Part shown: in pieces, positions 57,030 through 64,000 of the stretch
Position numbering within the stretch: position 1 is the first letter of the stretch
Layout of the letters: each line of letters opens with the position of its first letter
NCBI GenBank assembly: GCA_963794385.1
Contig: CAWCDT010000002.1
Coordinates: 124,001 to 188,000, forward strand
DNA length: 64,000 nucleotides
DNA from: Gaiellasilicea sp963794385
GTDB taxonomy: Bacteria > Actinomycetota > Thermoleophilia > Gaiellales > Gaiellaceae
Direction of reading: 5' to 3'
Notes under the pieces: model-generated
What the model saw: only the letters and a program-made list of their open reading frames with translations
What the model was told of the DNA's origin: nothing
Database searches by the model: none
Program-made: the position numbers and the translations under genes

Positions 57030-58826
57030 GTGCCGAAGCTCGTCGACACGACGATTCGCCTGCTTTCGCAGGAGCCGCTTGCGGGCAAGGTGCCGACCGG
57101 TGAAGTGCTCCGGCTCGCCGAGGTGCTCGACAAGGCCGGCTTCGCCTGCCTCGAGATCTCCGGCGGCGGGGTCTTCGACACCGCCGTCCGTCGCGGCGTC
57201 GAGAGCCCCTGGGAGCGCATTCGGGCACTGAAGGCGCGGACGACGACGCCGCTCGGGCTGGCGTTGCGCGGGCGGTTTCTCGTCGGGTCGCGGCCGGTGG
57301 GGGCCGACTTCGTGCGCCGCTTCGTCGCCTCCGCCGCCGAGAACGGCATCGACGTCTTCCGCCTCCACGACCCGCTCAACGACGTCTCGAACCTCCGCGA
57401 GCCCGGCGAGGCGATCGTCTCCGCCGGCAAGGAGTTCCACGCCGGGCTCGTTTACAGCCCCGGCGACTCGCGGGCGATGGACCAGCTCGTCGAGCAGGCG
57501 AAGGAGCTGCCCGAGATCAAGGCGACCCGGGCGCTCGTGCACGACCCGAGCGGCGGGCTCGAGCCGCACCAGGCCGGCGAGCTCGTCGGCCGGGTCGCGG
57601 AGGCGTCCGGCCTCCCGGTCGGCTTCTACTGCCAGGGAGCCGGCGGCGCGGGGCTCGCCGACTCGATCGAGGCTGCGCGCGCCGGCGCGGACCTGATCGC
57701 CTGCGCCGTCTACCCGCTCGCGCTCTCGCTCCATCGCGTCGCGGGCGAGTCGCTCGCGTCGGCGCTCGCCGGGATGGGGCTCGACACGGGCGTCGACGTC
57801 TCTCTGCTCTGGGACGCGTCCGACCTCGTCGACGAGCACGTCGGCGACGAGATCATCACCCCGCACGCGCCGCGGCTCGCCGTGCGGGCTGCCGAGTACG
57901 ACCTGCCCACGGGCCTGGTCGCCGCCCTGGACACGCACCTGCGCGCGCACGCGGCCGACGACCGGCTGCTCGAGACGCTCGAGGAGCTGCAGCAGATCCG
58001 GCGCGAGACCGGCTGGCCGCCGCTGGCCGCCCCGATCGGGCAGATCCTCGCCTCGCAGGCCCTCATCCACGTTCTCTCGGCACGACGCTACGGAACCGTC
58101 GTCGACGAGTTCCGGTCGCTCGTCCAGGGCGGCTTCGGCACGCCGCCGGGCACCGTCGACCCGACCGTCGAGCGCGCCGTCGCGCTGCTCACGAACGGCG
58201 CCCCGCCGGTGGAGGACCCACCGACCGCCGAGGACGTGCGCCTGGAGGCCGAGGGCCTCGCCGCCAGCGAGGAAGAGCTCGTCCTGATCGCCCTCTTCGG
58301 AGAGGAGGCCGAGATGCTGCTGCGGACGATCCGGGCCCGCCACAACCGGGACGACCGCGGGGAGACGACGCTCGAGGAGACCCGCGAGCAGCGGATCCGC
58401 GAGCTCGTCCGGATCGTGCAGGAGAGCGGCGTCGCGGAGGTCGAGATCGAGGACGAGGGGATGCGCGTCTCGGTCCGGCGGACGGAGGAGCGGCCGACGT
58501 TCCCGGGCGCAGCACCGCTCGCGGAGGACGAGCCGTCCGAGCTGCCCGTCGCCGCTGCCCCGTCGGAGGGCTCGATCAAGGTCGAGTCGCCGATGGTCGG
58601 CGTCTTCTACCGCGCCGGCGAGCCCGGCTCGCCGCCGTTCGTCGACGTCGGGGACGTGGTCGCGCCGGGGCAGACGCTCTGCCTGCTCGAGGCGATGAAG
58701 CTCTTCAACGAGCTGAAGTCGGAAGCGGCCGGCCGCGTCACGGCGATCCACGCCGAGAACGGCAAGCCGGTCGAGTTCGGGCAGCTCCTGTTCGAGCTCG
58801 AGCCGATCCTCGGTCCACCGCGCTAG
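57030..58826 (+). CDS. accB: Biotin carrier protein fused to a carboxyltransferase-like domain lacking predicted metal ligands
   Basis: 598 residues. Residues 1-350 follow the PYC/OadA carboxyltransferase fold (DTTIRLLSQEPL, LEISGGGVFDTAVRR, FRLHDPLNDVSNL). The end (510-592) is a biotinyl domain with EAMK at 554-557, preceded by an AccB-type segment (REQRIRELVRIVQ, about 452-464). In active relatives the metal is held by Asp of TLRD, a carbamylated Lys in KDMAG and two His of HxH. Here these positions are Leu11, His171, and Tyr200/Gln202. It is directly followed by accC, so it likely serves acetyl-CoA carboxylase as the biotin carrier, with the extra domain as structure or docking. See findings. 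Confidence 0.85.
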   Translation: MPKLVDTTIRLLSQEPLAGKVPTGEVLRLAEVLDKAGFACLEISGGGVFDTAVRRGVESPWERIRALKARTTTPLGLALRGRFLVGSRPVGADFVRRFVASAAENGIDVFRLHDPLNDVSNLREPGEAIVSAGKEFHAGLVYSPGDSRAMDQLVEQAKELPEIKATRALVHDPSGGLEPHQAGELVGRVAEASGLPVGFYCQGAGGAGLADSIEAARAGADLIACAVYPLALSLHRVAGESLASALAGMGLDTGVDVSLLWDASDLVDEHVGDEIITPHAPRLAVRAAEYDLPTGLVAALDTHLRAHAADDRLLETLEELQQIRRETGWPPLAAPIGQILASQALIHVLSARRYGTVVDEFRSLVQGGFGTPPGTVDPTVERAVALLTNGAPPVEDPPTAEDVRLEAEGLAASEEELVLIALFGEEAEMLLRTIRARHNRDDRGETTLEETREQRIRELVRIVQESGVAEVEIEDEGMRVSVRRTEERPTFPGAAPLAEDEPSELPVAAAPSEGSIKVESPMVGVFYRAGEPGSPPFVDVGDVVAPGQTLCLLEAMKLFNELKSEAAGRVTAIHAENGKPVEFGQLLFELEPILGPPR

Positions 58827-58831
58827 CTCTG

Positions 58832-60190
58832 ATGTTCAGCCGGGTCCTGGTCGCGAACCGCGGCGAGATCGCCGTCCGGGTGATCCGCGCGATCCACGAG
58901 CTCGGCGCCGAGGCGGTCGCGGTCTACTCGACCGCCGACCGCGACGCGCTCCACGTCAGGCTGGCCGACCGCTCGGTCTGCATCGGCCCGCCCGCCGCGG
59001 CCGAGAGCTATCTCCGCATCCCGAACGTGATCGCCGCCGCGGAGACCACCGGCTGCGAGGCCGTCCATCCCGGCTACGGCTTCCTGTCCGAGAACCCCGC
59101 CTTCGTGCGCGCCTGCGAGGAGCACGACCTCGCCTTCGTCGGCCCGGGAGCGGACGTGATGGAGCGGATGGGCGACAAGGCCCGCGCGAAGGCGGAGATG
59201 CGGGCGGCGGACGTGCCGCTCGTCCCCGGTACCGAGGGCGGCGCCTCCCTCGACGAGATGCGCGCGGCCGCGGCCGAGCTCGGCTTCCCGGTGCTGCTGA
59301 AGGCCGTCTCCGGCGGCGGCGGCAAAGGCATGCGGCTCGTGCGGTCGCCGGACGAGCTCGAGCGCGCCTACTCGACAGCCGGCGTCGAGGCCGAGGCGGC
59401 CTTCTCGGACGGCTCCCTGTATCTCGAGAAGGCGCTCGTGCCCGCCCGCCATGTCGAGGTACAGGTGCTCTGCGACCGGGACGGCGGCGTGCTCACGCTC
59501 GGCGAGCGCGAATGCTCGATCCAGCGCCGGCACCAGAAGCTCGTCGAGGAGTCTCCCTCGCCGGCCCTCGACGACGCCACGCGCGAGGCGATGGAGGCTG
59601 CCACCGAACGCGCTTGCCGCACGATCGGGTACGAGAACGCCGGCACCTTCGAGTTCCTGCTCGGCGCCGACGGCACGTTCCACTTCATGGAGCTGAACGC
59701 CCGTCTCCAGGTCGAGCACCCGGTCAGCGAGCTGGTGACCGGGGTCGACATCGTGCGCGAGCAGCTGCGGATCGCCGCGGGCGAGCGGCTCTCGTCGACC
59801 GGCCGTGCTCCGAGGCGAGGGCACGCGATCGAGATCCGGCTGAATGCCGAGGATCCGGCCCGCGGCTTCGCGCCGGCACCGGGGACGATCGAGCGGTTCC
59901 GGCCGCCGCTCGGGCCCGGCATCCGGATCGACACGCACCTCGAGGAGGGCGCGTCGATTTCGCCGTACTACGACTCCCTGATCGCGAAGCTCGTCGTCTG
60001 GGCCGAGGACCGGCCCGCGGCGATCGCGCGCTGCGTGCGCGCGCTCGCCGAGATCGAGCTCGGCGGCGTTCCGACCACCCGCGAGCTCGCGCTCGACATC
60101 CTTCGTTCCGCAGAGTTCGCCGGGGGCGACTACTCGACGAGCTTCCTCGAGGAGATGGAAGGGCGCCTGCCGGCGCTCGCCGCGGGATGA
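58832..60190 (+). CDS. accC: Biotin carboxylase
   Basis: 452 residues. LVANRGEIAVRVIRA at the start, the ATP-grasp loop SGGGGKGMRLVRSPDE, ERECSIQRRHQKLVEESPSP, and FMELNARLQVEHPVSE with catalytic residues. It carboxylates biotin on the carrier protein encoded five bases upstream, using ATP and bicarbonate. The carboxyltransferase subunits AccA and AccD are not in the window. Confidence 0.97.
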   Translation: MFSRVLVANRGEIAVRVIRAIHELGAEAVAVYSTADRDALHVRLADRSVCIGPPAAAESYLRIPNVIAAAETTGCEAVHPGYGFLSENPAFVRACEEHDLAFVGPGADVMERMGDKARAKAEMRAADVPLVPGTEGGASLDEMRAAAAELGFPVLLKAVSGGGGKGMRLVRSPDELERAYSTAGVEAEAAFSDGSLYLEKALVPARHVEVQVLCDRDGGVLTLGERECSIQRRHQKLVEESPSPALDDATREAMEAATERACRTIGYENAGTFEFLLGADGTFHFMELNARLQVEHPVSELVTGVDIVREQLRIAAGERLSSTGRAPRRGHAIEIRLNAEDPARGFAPAPGTIERFRPPLGPGIRIDTHLEEGASISPYYDSLIAKLVVWAEDRPAAIARCVRALAEIELGGVPTTRELALDILRSAEFAGGDYSTSFLEEMEGRLPALAAG

Positions 60191-60498
60191 GCCGTGACGG
60201 ACATGTCATCCGCGGCCCGCACGGGTCGATCCGGATCGAGGCCGATGCGATCGCGGCGCTCGTCGTCGCGGCCGCGGAACGGGTCGACGGTGCGCGCGCT
60301 CGGCGGCCGCGGCGTGGGCTCGTCGTCTCGATCTCGGACGGCGCCGCCCGCGTCGAGCTCGAGCTCGCGGCCCGCTACGGCGTGACGCTGCCGGCTCTCG
60401 CGGGCGAGGTCCAGAAGAGCGTCGCAGCCGCGTTGCACGACGCGGCCGGCCTGAGGGTGGACGCGGTGGACGTCAGGATCGAGGAGCTCGAGCGGTGA
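60187..60498 (+). CDS. Asp23/Gls24-family protein
   Basis: 103 residues of the alkaline-shock/Gls24 fold: GSIRIEADAIAALVVAAAERVDGA, then alternate strands and AGEVQKSVAAALHDAAGL. It is coupled to accC by an ATGA overlap and to nusB by 4 bases. In many gram-positive genomes an accC, Asp23-family, nusB order is kept. It is usually linked to envelope or membrane stress; here the exact role is unknown. Confidence 0.9.
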   Translation: MSRDGHVIRGPHGSIRIEADAIAALVVAAAERVDGARARRPRRGLVVSISDGAARVELELAARYGVTLPALAGEVQKSVAAALHDAAGLRVDAVDVRIEELER

Positions 60499-60875
60499 GC
60501 ACGGGCCGGCGGCAGGCCCGGCGGACGGCGCTCTTCCTGCTCTACCAGTGGGACCTCACGGGGCAGCCGCTGACGGCACTGTACGAGGGCGAGCCGGATG
60601 CGTTCGCGCTCGGGCTCGCGGAGGCGGTCTCGGCCCGGTCCGAGGAGCTCGACCGCCGGATCACCGCGAGCGCGGAGGGCTGGACCGCCGATCGCCTGGG
60701 TACGCTCGAGCGGAACATTCTGCGGATCGGGATCCACGAGCTCGAGGAGGAGAGTGTGCCGCCCGAGGTGGCGATGAACGAGGCCGTCGTGCTCGCGAAG
60801 CGATACGCGTCGGAGGATGCGGCCCGGCTCGTGAACGGGATCCTCGCCCGCGTGTCCAGGGAGGAGGCTGCGTGA
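60495..60875 (+). CDS. nusB: Transcription antitermination factor NusB
   Basis: 126 residues. ARRTALFLLYQWDLTG at the start, WTADRLGTLERNILRIGIHEL and VAMNEAVVLAKRYASEDAARLVNGIL mark NusB, an all-helical protein that joins NusE (S10) and boxA RNA in ribosomal RNA antitermination. It lies in the usual accC/asp23/nusB order, with overlapping ends. Confidence 0.95.
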   Translation: MSTGRRQARRTALFLLYQWDLTGQPLTALYEGEPDAFALGLAEAVSARSEELDRRITASAEGWTADRLGTLERNILRIGIHELEEESVPPEVAMNEAVVLAKRYASEDAARLVNGILARVSREEAA

Positions 60876-61084
60876 CTGAGCCAGGGTCGGCCGACGAGTC
60901 GCTCGCGCGCGCCGAGGAGCTGCTCGAGCGGTTGAAGGCGGCGCGGGACGAGCTGGAGCGGCTCGCGGCGGCGGAGGACACCGAGTCGGCCGTCGAGGTG
61001 CTGACGGAGCTTGCCGACATTGCCAAGGAGGTCGAGGGAGAGCTGACAAGGGCCCGGGCGCGTGCCGATGCAGCGCAGCCCTGA
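60872..61084 (+). CDS. Small coiled-coil protein
   Basis: 70 residues, starts GTG overlapping nusB by 4 bases. ADESLARAEELLERLKAARD and the following Glu/Ala/Leu heptads form a long coil. The position between nusB and the prenyl synthase is where xseB (exonuclease VII small subunit) often lies. However, the XseB pattern (FEEALxxLExIVxxLExGxL) is not clear and no xseA is present. Function unknown. Confidence 0.65.
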   Translation: MTEPGSADESLARAEELLERLKAARDELERLAAAEDTESAVEVLTELADIAKEVEGELTRARARADAAQP

Positions 61085-61841
61085 CGAGCTGCGGGCGCTC
61101 GTCGAGGGCTACCTCGGCGAGCTCGCGTTCACGCCCGAGCTCGGCGCGCTCGAGGAAGTGCTCCGTTACCCGCTCGAGTCGGGCGGGAAGCGCGTACGGC
61201 CGGTGCTCGCTCTCGCCGTGGCCGAAGCCGCTGGCTCCACTGCAGAGGATTGCCTCCCAGCTGCGGCGGCCATCGAGCTCGTGCATACGTTCTCGCTCGT
61301 TCACGACGACCTGCCCGCCATGGACGACGACGACGAACGGCGCGGGCGCGCCTCGGCGCACGTCGCGTTCGGCGAGGCGACCGCCCTGCTCGCGGGCGAC
61401 GCGCTGCTCGCCGAGGCGTTCCGGCTCGCTCTCTCGTACCCGACGCCGCTCGTCGGCCGCGAGCTCGCACAGGCGACGCTCGCAATGATCGGAGGCCAGC
61501 ACCGGGACGTGATGGGCGACACCGGCGATCTCGCCGCGCTGCACCGGCTCAAGACCGGTGCTCTCTTCTCCGCCTCGGTCGGTGTGGGACTCTGGGTTGC
61601 TGAAGTCCCCGAGCACGACCAACCTCCGTGGCGGGCGTTCGCGGACGAGCTCGGCCTGCTGTTCCAGATCGTCGACGACGTGCTCGACGGTGACGGCTAT
61701 GCCGAGGCCCACGGCGTCGAGGAGGCGCGACGCCTCGCCGACGGCGCCGCCGCGCGTGCGCAGGAGCGACTCGCCGCGATTCCAGCCGAGACGGGCGTGC
61801 TCGCGGAGATCGCGGCCGGCCTCGCCGCGCGCACCGCATAG
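61062..61841 (+). CDS. ispA: Polyprenyl diphosphate synthase (farnesyl/geranyl type)
   Basis: 259 residues. SGGKRVRPVLALAVAEAAG, the first Asp-rich motif VHDDLPAMDDDDERRG, and the second region LLFQIVDDVLDG are those of trans-prenyl synthases. GALFSASVGVG marks the chain-length loop. It condenses IPP with allylic diphosphates; the Leu-Pro-Ala spacing within the first motif is the farnesyl/geranylgeranyl bacterial type. Either the GTG at 61062 or the ATG at 61068 may start it. Confidence 0.9.
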   Translation: MPMQRSPDELRALVEGYLGELAFTPELGALEEVLRYPLESGGKRVRPVLALAVAEAAGSTAEDCLPAAAAIELVHTFSLVHDDLPAMDDDDERRGRASAHVAFGEATALLAGDALLAEAFRLALSYPTPLVGRELAQATLAMIGGQHRDVMGDTGDLAALHRLKTGALFSASVGVGLWVAEVPEHDQPPWRAFADELGLLFQIVDDVLDGDGYAEAHGVEEARRLADGAAARAQERLAAIPAETGVLAEIAAGLAARTA

Positions 61842-61844
61842 AGT
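61839..61844 (+). promoter_or_regulatory. -10 box, leaderless start of VOC gene
   Basis: TAGAGT, 6 bases, GTG at 61851; TAG is the stop of the preceding gene. Confidence 0.5.
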
Positions 61845-61850
61845 GCCGCC

Positions 61851-62273
61851 GTGGAGCAGCGTGTCAGCCTGGTCACGCTGGGCGTCAGGGATCTCCCACG
61901 CGCGCGAGCCTTCTACGAGGCGCTCGGCTGGACGACCGGCGCCGCGCCGGACGACGACGTCGTCTTCTTCCAGGCCGGCGGGATGATTCTCGCGCTCTGG
62001 GGCCGGGACGACCTCGCGGCGGACAGTGGCGTTGACGACACCGGGGGCTGGGGAGGTGTCACCCTGGCCCACAACGTGCGTTCGCCGGCCGAAGTGGACA
62101 GGGTGCTGGCCGAGGCCGAGGGAGCGGGAGCGACGATCCCGAGACGCGGCGCCGAGACCTTCTGGGGCGGCTACTCGGGTGTCTTCGTCGACCCGGACGG
62201 CCATCCGTGGGAGGTGGCCCACAACCCGCACTGGACGATCCGGGACGACGGCTCGGTCGAGCTGGCCAAGTAA
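61851..62273 (+). CDS. VOC-superfamily (glyoxalase-fold) protein
   Basis: 140 residues: LVTLGVRDLPRARAFYEALGW, FFQAGGMILALWGRDD, GVTLAHNVRSPAEVDRVLAEAE and VFVDPDGHPWEVAHNPHW form one full VOC unit. Metal ligands would come from the His and Glu in these strands. The last codons GCCAAGTAA lie in a palindrome with the convergent gene. Substrate unknown. Confidence 0.88.
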   Translation: MEQRVSLVTLGVRDLPRARAFYEALGWTTGAAPDDDVVFFQAGGMILALWGRDDLAADSGVDDTGGWGGVTLAHNVRSPAEVDRVLAEAEGAGATIPRRGAETFWGGYSGVFVDPDGHPWEVAHNPHWTIRDDGSVELAK

Positions 62274-62288
62274 CAGTCTGTTACTTGG
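62266..62288. terminator. Perfect palindrome covering both convergent stop codons
   Basis: CCAAGTAACAG-T-CTGTTACTTGG, 11 bases each arm. The two TAA stops of the flanking genes lie in its arms. In RNA it could form a hairpin in either direction, so it may be a compact bidirectional terminator. Confidence 0.5.
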
Positions 62289-63240
62289 CGGCCGCTCGGA
62301 GGACGCGCAGGGCGTTCAGCGTCAGCATCTCGCTCGGGCCTGAGCCCCAGTCGACGACCTCGATGTTGCTGCCCTTCGATCCCGGCGGTCGCCACCAGCG
62401 CCCACCCGCGCGCCAGCGGCCGTCCCGGAGGCGCCGTTCCTCGACTAGCGCGATCCCGTCGGCTGCGCGCGGGTCCCCGGCCAGTCCCATCCGAGCGAGG
62501 ACGAGGAGCGCCTGGAGCACGTCGTAGTGCCAGAACGGTGGATAGTGCAGCGTGACGAACGACGAATGGATCGGCTCCCCGGTCGCGAGCGTCCGGAAGA
62601 GCCGATGCTCGAGGAAGAGCTCTGCCGTCCGCTCGGCCGCATCCTTCGCCGCAGGCTCCCCGGTTGCGGCCCAGTACTCGTGCAGCCCCCACATCGGGGG
62701 CAGCGACTCGTTGAACGAGGAGCGGTAGCCGCTGGCCTTCTTGTCGCAGTTCCAGCCGCCGTCCGGCCACTGCCACTCGACGAGCGAATCGGCAAGCAAC
62801 CGGACGCGCGGATCGTGCGCCAGTCCGAGCCGGCAACAGACCGCCAGCGCGTTTCCCTCCTGTGAGCCGCACCGCCGGGTGAGGCCGTTGATCGACTGGA
62901 TGCGGTCGCGATGACCCTTCCCGGTCAGCCACGCGAGCACCTGCTCGGTCGCGGCGACGCAACGCGGCTCGCCGGCGGGGACGCCGAGCTCGACGAGCGA
63001 GACGAGCCGCCAGTGCGCGCCGCCCCACTTGCCGTAGGCGTGCACGCCGAAGCCACCGTCGGGTCGCTGACCCGCGAGCAGTGCCCGGGCCTTCGGCCCC
63101 TCGAGCACGTGTGCGGCCTCGGGTGGCTCCCGCTCGCCGAGGAGGTCTCGCTTCGTCTGGAAGACGATCCCGGGCTCATCCGAGTCGAGGAGCCAATCGA
63201 CCGCAGAGGCCGTGACGACGCGATCTTCCTTGAGTTCCAT
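62281..63240 (-). CDS. Prenyltransferase/squalene oxidase-like alpha-toroid protein
   Basis: 319 residues from the ATG at 63240 (ELKEDRVVTASAVDWLLDSD). Repeated helical motifs with QRPDGGFGVHAYGKW and EWQWPDGGWNCDKKASGY are of the QW/PFTB toroid type seen in terpene cyclases and prenyltransferase beta chains. No DXDD or Zn ligand set is recognised, so it is not a normal squalene-hopene cyclase. Such stand-alone proteins are known in many actinobacteria; function unknown. Confidence 0.72.
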   Translation of the reverse strand: MELKEDRVVTASAVDWLLDSDEPGIVFQTKRDLLGEREPPEAAHVLEGPKARALLAGQRPDGGFGVHAYGKWGGAHWRLVSLVELGVPAGEPRCVAATEQVLAWLTGKGHRDRIQSINGLTRRCGSQEGNALAVCCRLGLAHDPRVRLLADSLVEWQWPDGGWNCDKKASGYRSSFNESLPPMWGLHEYWAATGEPAAKDAAERTAELFLEHRLFRTLATGEPIHSSFVTLHYPPFWHYDVLQALLVLARMGLAGDPRAADGIALVEERRLRDGRWRAGGRWWRPPGSKGSNIEVVDWGSGPSEMLTLNALRVLRAAAK

Positions 63241-63266
63241 GACGGTCCTGTAACACATCGCGCGAC

Positions 63267-63272
63267 TACCCT
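63267..63272 (+). promoter_or_regulatory. -10 box, leaderless start of tlyA
   Basis: TACCCT, 6 bases, GTG at 63279. Confidence 0.5.
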
Positions 63273-63278
63273 TCGGCC

Positions 63279-64000
63279 GTGAAGAAGCGGCTGGACGTTC
63301 TTCTGGTCGAGCGCGGGCTTGCGGAGAGCCGCGCGCAGGCGCAGGCGCTCGTGCTCGCGGGCCTCGTTCCCGGCTACGACAAGCCGGGCCACCAGGTCTC
63401 CGAGGACGCGCAGCTCGCGGTCGAGCGGCCGCCCCGCTTCGTCTCGCGCGGGGGCGAGAAGCTCGCGAACGCGCTCGAGCAGCTCGAGCTCGAGCTGGAC
63501 GGCCGCGACGCGATCGACCTCGGCGCCTCGACGGGTGGCTTCACCGACTGCCTGCTCCAGGGCGGCGTCGGCCGCGTCGTCGCGGTGGACGTCGGCTACG
63601 GCCAGCTCCATCCGAAGCTCCGCAACGACCCGCGCGTGACCGTGCTGGAGCGGACGAACGCACGCGAGCTCACGGAGCTCCCGTTCCGCCCTGATCTGCT
63701 CGTCTGCGACGTCTCGTTCATCAGCGTGAGGCTCGTGCTGCCGCCCGTCGTCCCACTGCTCGAGCCCGGCTACGACGCGCTCGTGCTCGTGAAGCCCCAG
63801 TTCGAGGCCGGTCGCGAGGAGGTCGGGAAGGGCGGCGTCGTCCGGGACCCGGAGGTCCATCGGCGCGTCCTCCGCGAGGTCGTCGAGGCGGCGCTCGGCT
63901 GGGGTGCCACTGCGGTGGGAGTCGTAGACTCCGGACTGCCCGGACCGAAGGGCAACCGCGAGTTCTTCGTCCATCTGATCGACCGCGACGACCCCGTGCT
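63279..64000 (+). CDS. tlyA: TlyA family rRNA (cytidine-2'-O)-methyltransferase, partial
   Basis: The gene runs off the right edge; about 240 residues are visible. An S4 RNA-binding domain (RLDVLLVERGLAESRAQAQALVLAG) is followed by the FtsJ-like domain: RGGEKLANALE, DLGASTGGFTDCLLQGG (SAM motif), VAVDVGYGQLHPKLR, DLLVCDVSFISV and VLVKPQFEAGREEVGKGG with the catalytic Lys. Homologues methylate 16S and 23S rRNA and affect capreomycin sensitivity. The GTG start fits a TACCCT box 6 bases upstream. Confidence 0.94.
   Translation, partial: MKKRLDVLLVERGLAESRAQAQALVLAGLVPGYDKPGHQVSEDAQLAVERPPRFVSRGGEKLANALEQLELELDGRDAIDLGASTGGFTDCLLQGGVGRVVAVDVGYGQLHPKLRNDPRVTVLERTNARELTELPFRPDLLVCDVSFISVRLVLPPVVPLLEPGYDALVLVKPQFEAGREEVGKGGVVRDPEVHRRVLREVVEAALGWGATAVGVVDSGLPGPKGNREFFVHLIDRDDPV

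Noticed and set aside
1..64000. Search for CRISPR arrays, insertion sequences, integrases, toxin-antitoxin pairs and secondary-metabolite cores
   Set aside because: No regularly spaced repeats, transposase motifs, terminal repeats, paired small toxin genes or NRPS/PKS modules were seen.

Overview
The window is a strongly GC-rich, densely coded chromosomal segment from a deep-branching actinobacterium. The best guess is class Thermoleophilia (Gaiellales or Solirubrobacterales type). This rests on GC-biased third codon positions, the order alaS-ruvX-mltG-aroE-aroC-aroKB-aroQ-pepP-efp-accB-accC-Gls24-nusB-prenyl synthase-tlyA, a SigB-type sigma operon, an OmpR-type two-component pair with small acidic membrane proteins, and a TANNNT -10 box set 6-9 bases before the start codon of nearly every first gene in an operon (leaderless mRNAs). 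There is no phage, insertion sequence, CRISPR array or rRNA. Two tRNAs are present: Glu-CTC and Gln-CTG.

Layout. 1-3.4 kb: a Weimberg-like sugar-acid block (sugar isomerase end, aldehyde dehydrogenase, FAH-fold 2-keto-3-deoxy-pentonate dehydratase, SDR). 3.4-6.1 kb: a B12-dependent diol/glycerol dehydratase in the order small, large, medium, with large and medium joined through a frame break. 6.1-7.1 kb: tautomerase, VOC protein, cupin. 7.1-13.0 kb: a molybdenum hydroxylase whose large subunit is split into two genes, with iron-sulfur and FAD subunits and divergent CoxD- and CoxE-like maturation genes. 13-20 kb: LiaF-like protein, methyltransferase, membrane protein, tRNA-Glu, two-component system, GST. 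20-25.5 kb: cyclodeaminase, ECF sigma factor and two paralogous surface proteins, secreted lipase, QsdR-type regulator, tRNA-Gln. 25.5-32.4 kb: HD-like protein, RDD protein, heterodimeric ABC exporter, methyltransferases, uracil-DNA glycosylase. 32.4-38.2 kb: histidine degradation (formiminotransferase, hutH, hutU, hutI). 38.2-46.3 kb: hisS, aspS, mnmA and the SigB operon. 46.4-64 kb: alaS, cell-wall and shikimate genes, EF-P, acetyl-CoA carboxylase biotin proteins, nusB, isoprenoid synthase and the start of tlyA.

Functional picture. The left half is catabolic: sugar acid to 2-oxoglutarate, diol to aldehyde, a Mo-dependent oxidoreductase, and histidine to glutamate plus a C1-folate unit. The right half is housekeeping: three aminoacyl-tRNA synthetases, tRNA thiolation, the shikimate pathway from dehydroquinate synthase to chorismate with the EPSP synthase absent, EF-P, malonyl-CoA precursor synthesis and isoprenoids.

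Most notable points. (1) A 598-residue biotin carrier protein carries an N-terminal carboxyltransferase-fold domain that has lost its predicted metal ligands. (2) A two-gene split Mo-hydroxylase large subunit lies near a LacI-type palindrome that also occurs at the sugar-acid operon. (3) Leaderless promoters are consistent across the window, including two divergent pairs with overlapping -10 boxes. (4) Many reading-frame breaks are of the +1 type, four of them inside the essential alaS gene, which points to spurious inserted bases in the assembly. (5) Three conserved genes have no ATG, GTG or TTG start where the protein should begin, only CTG.
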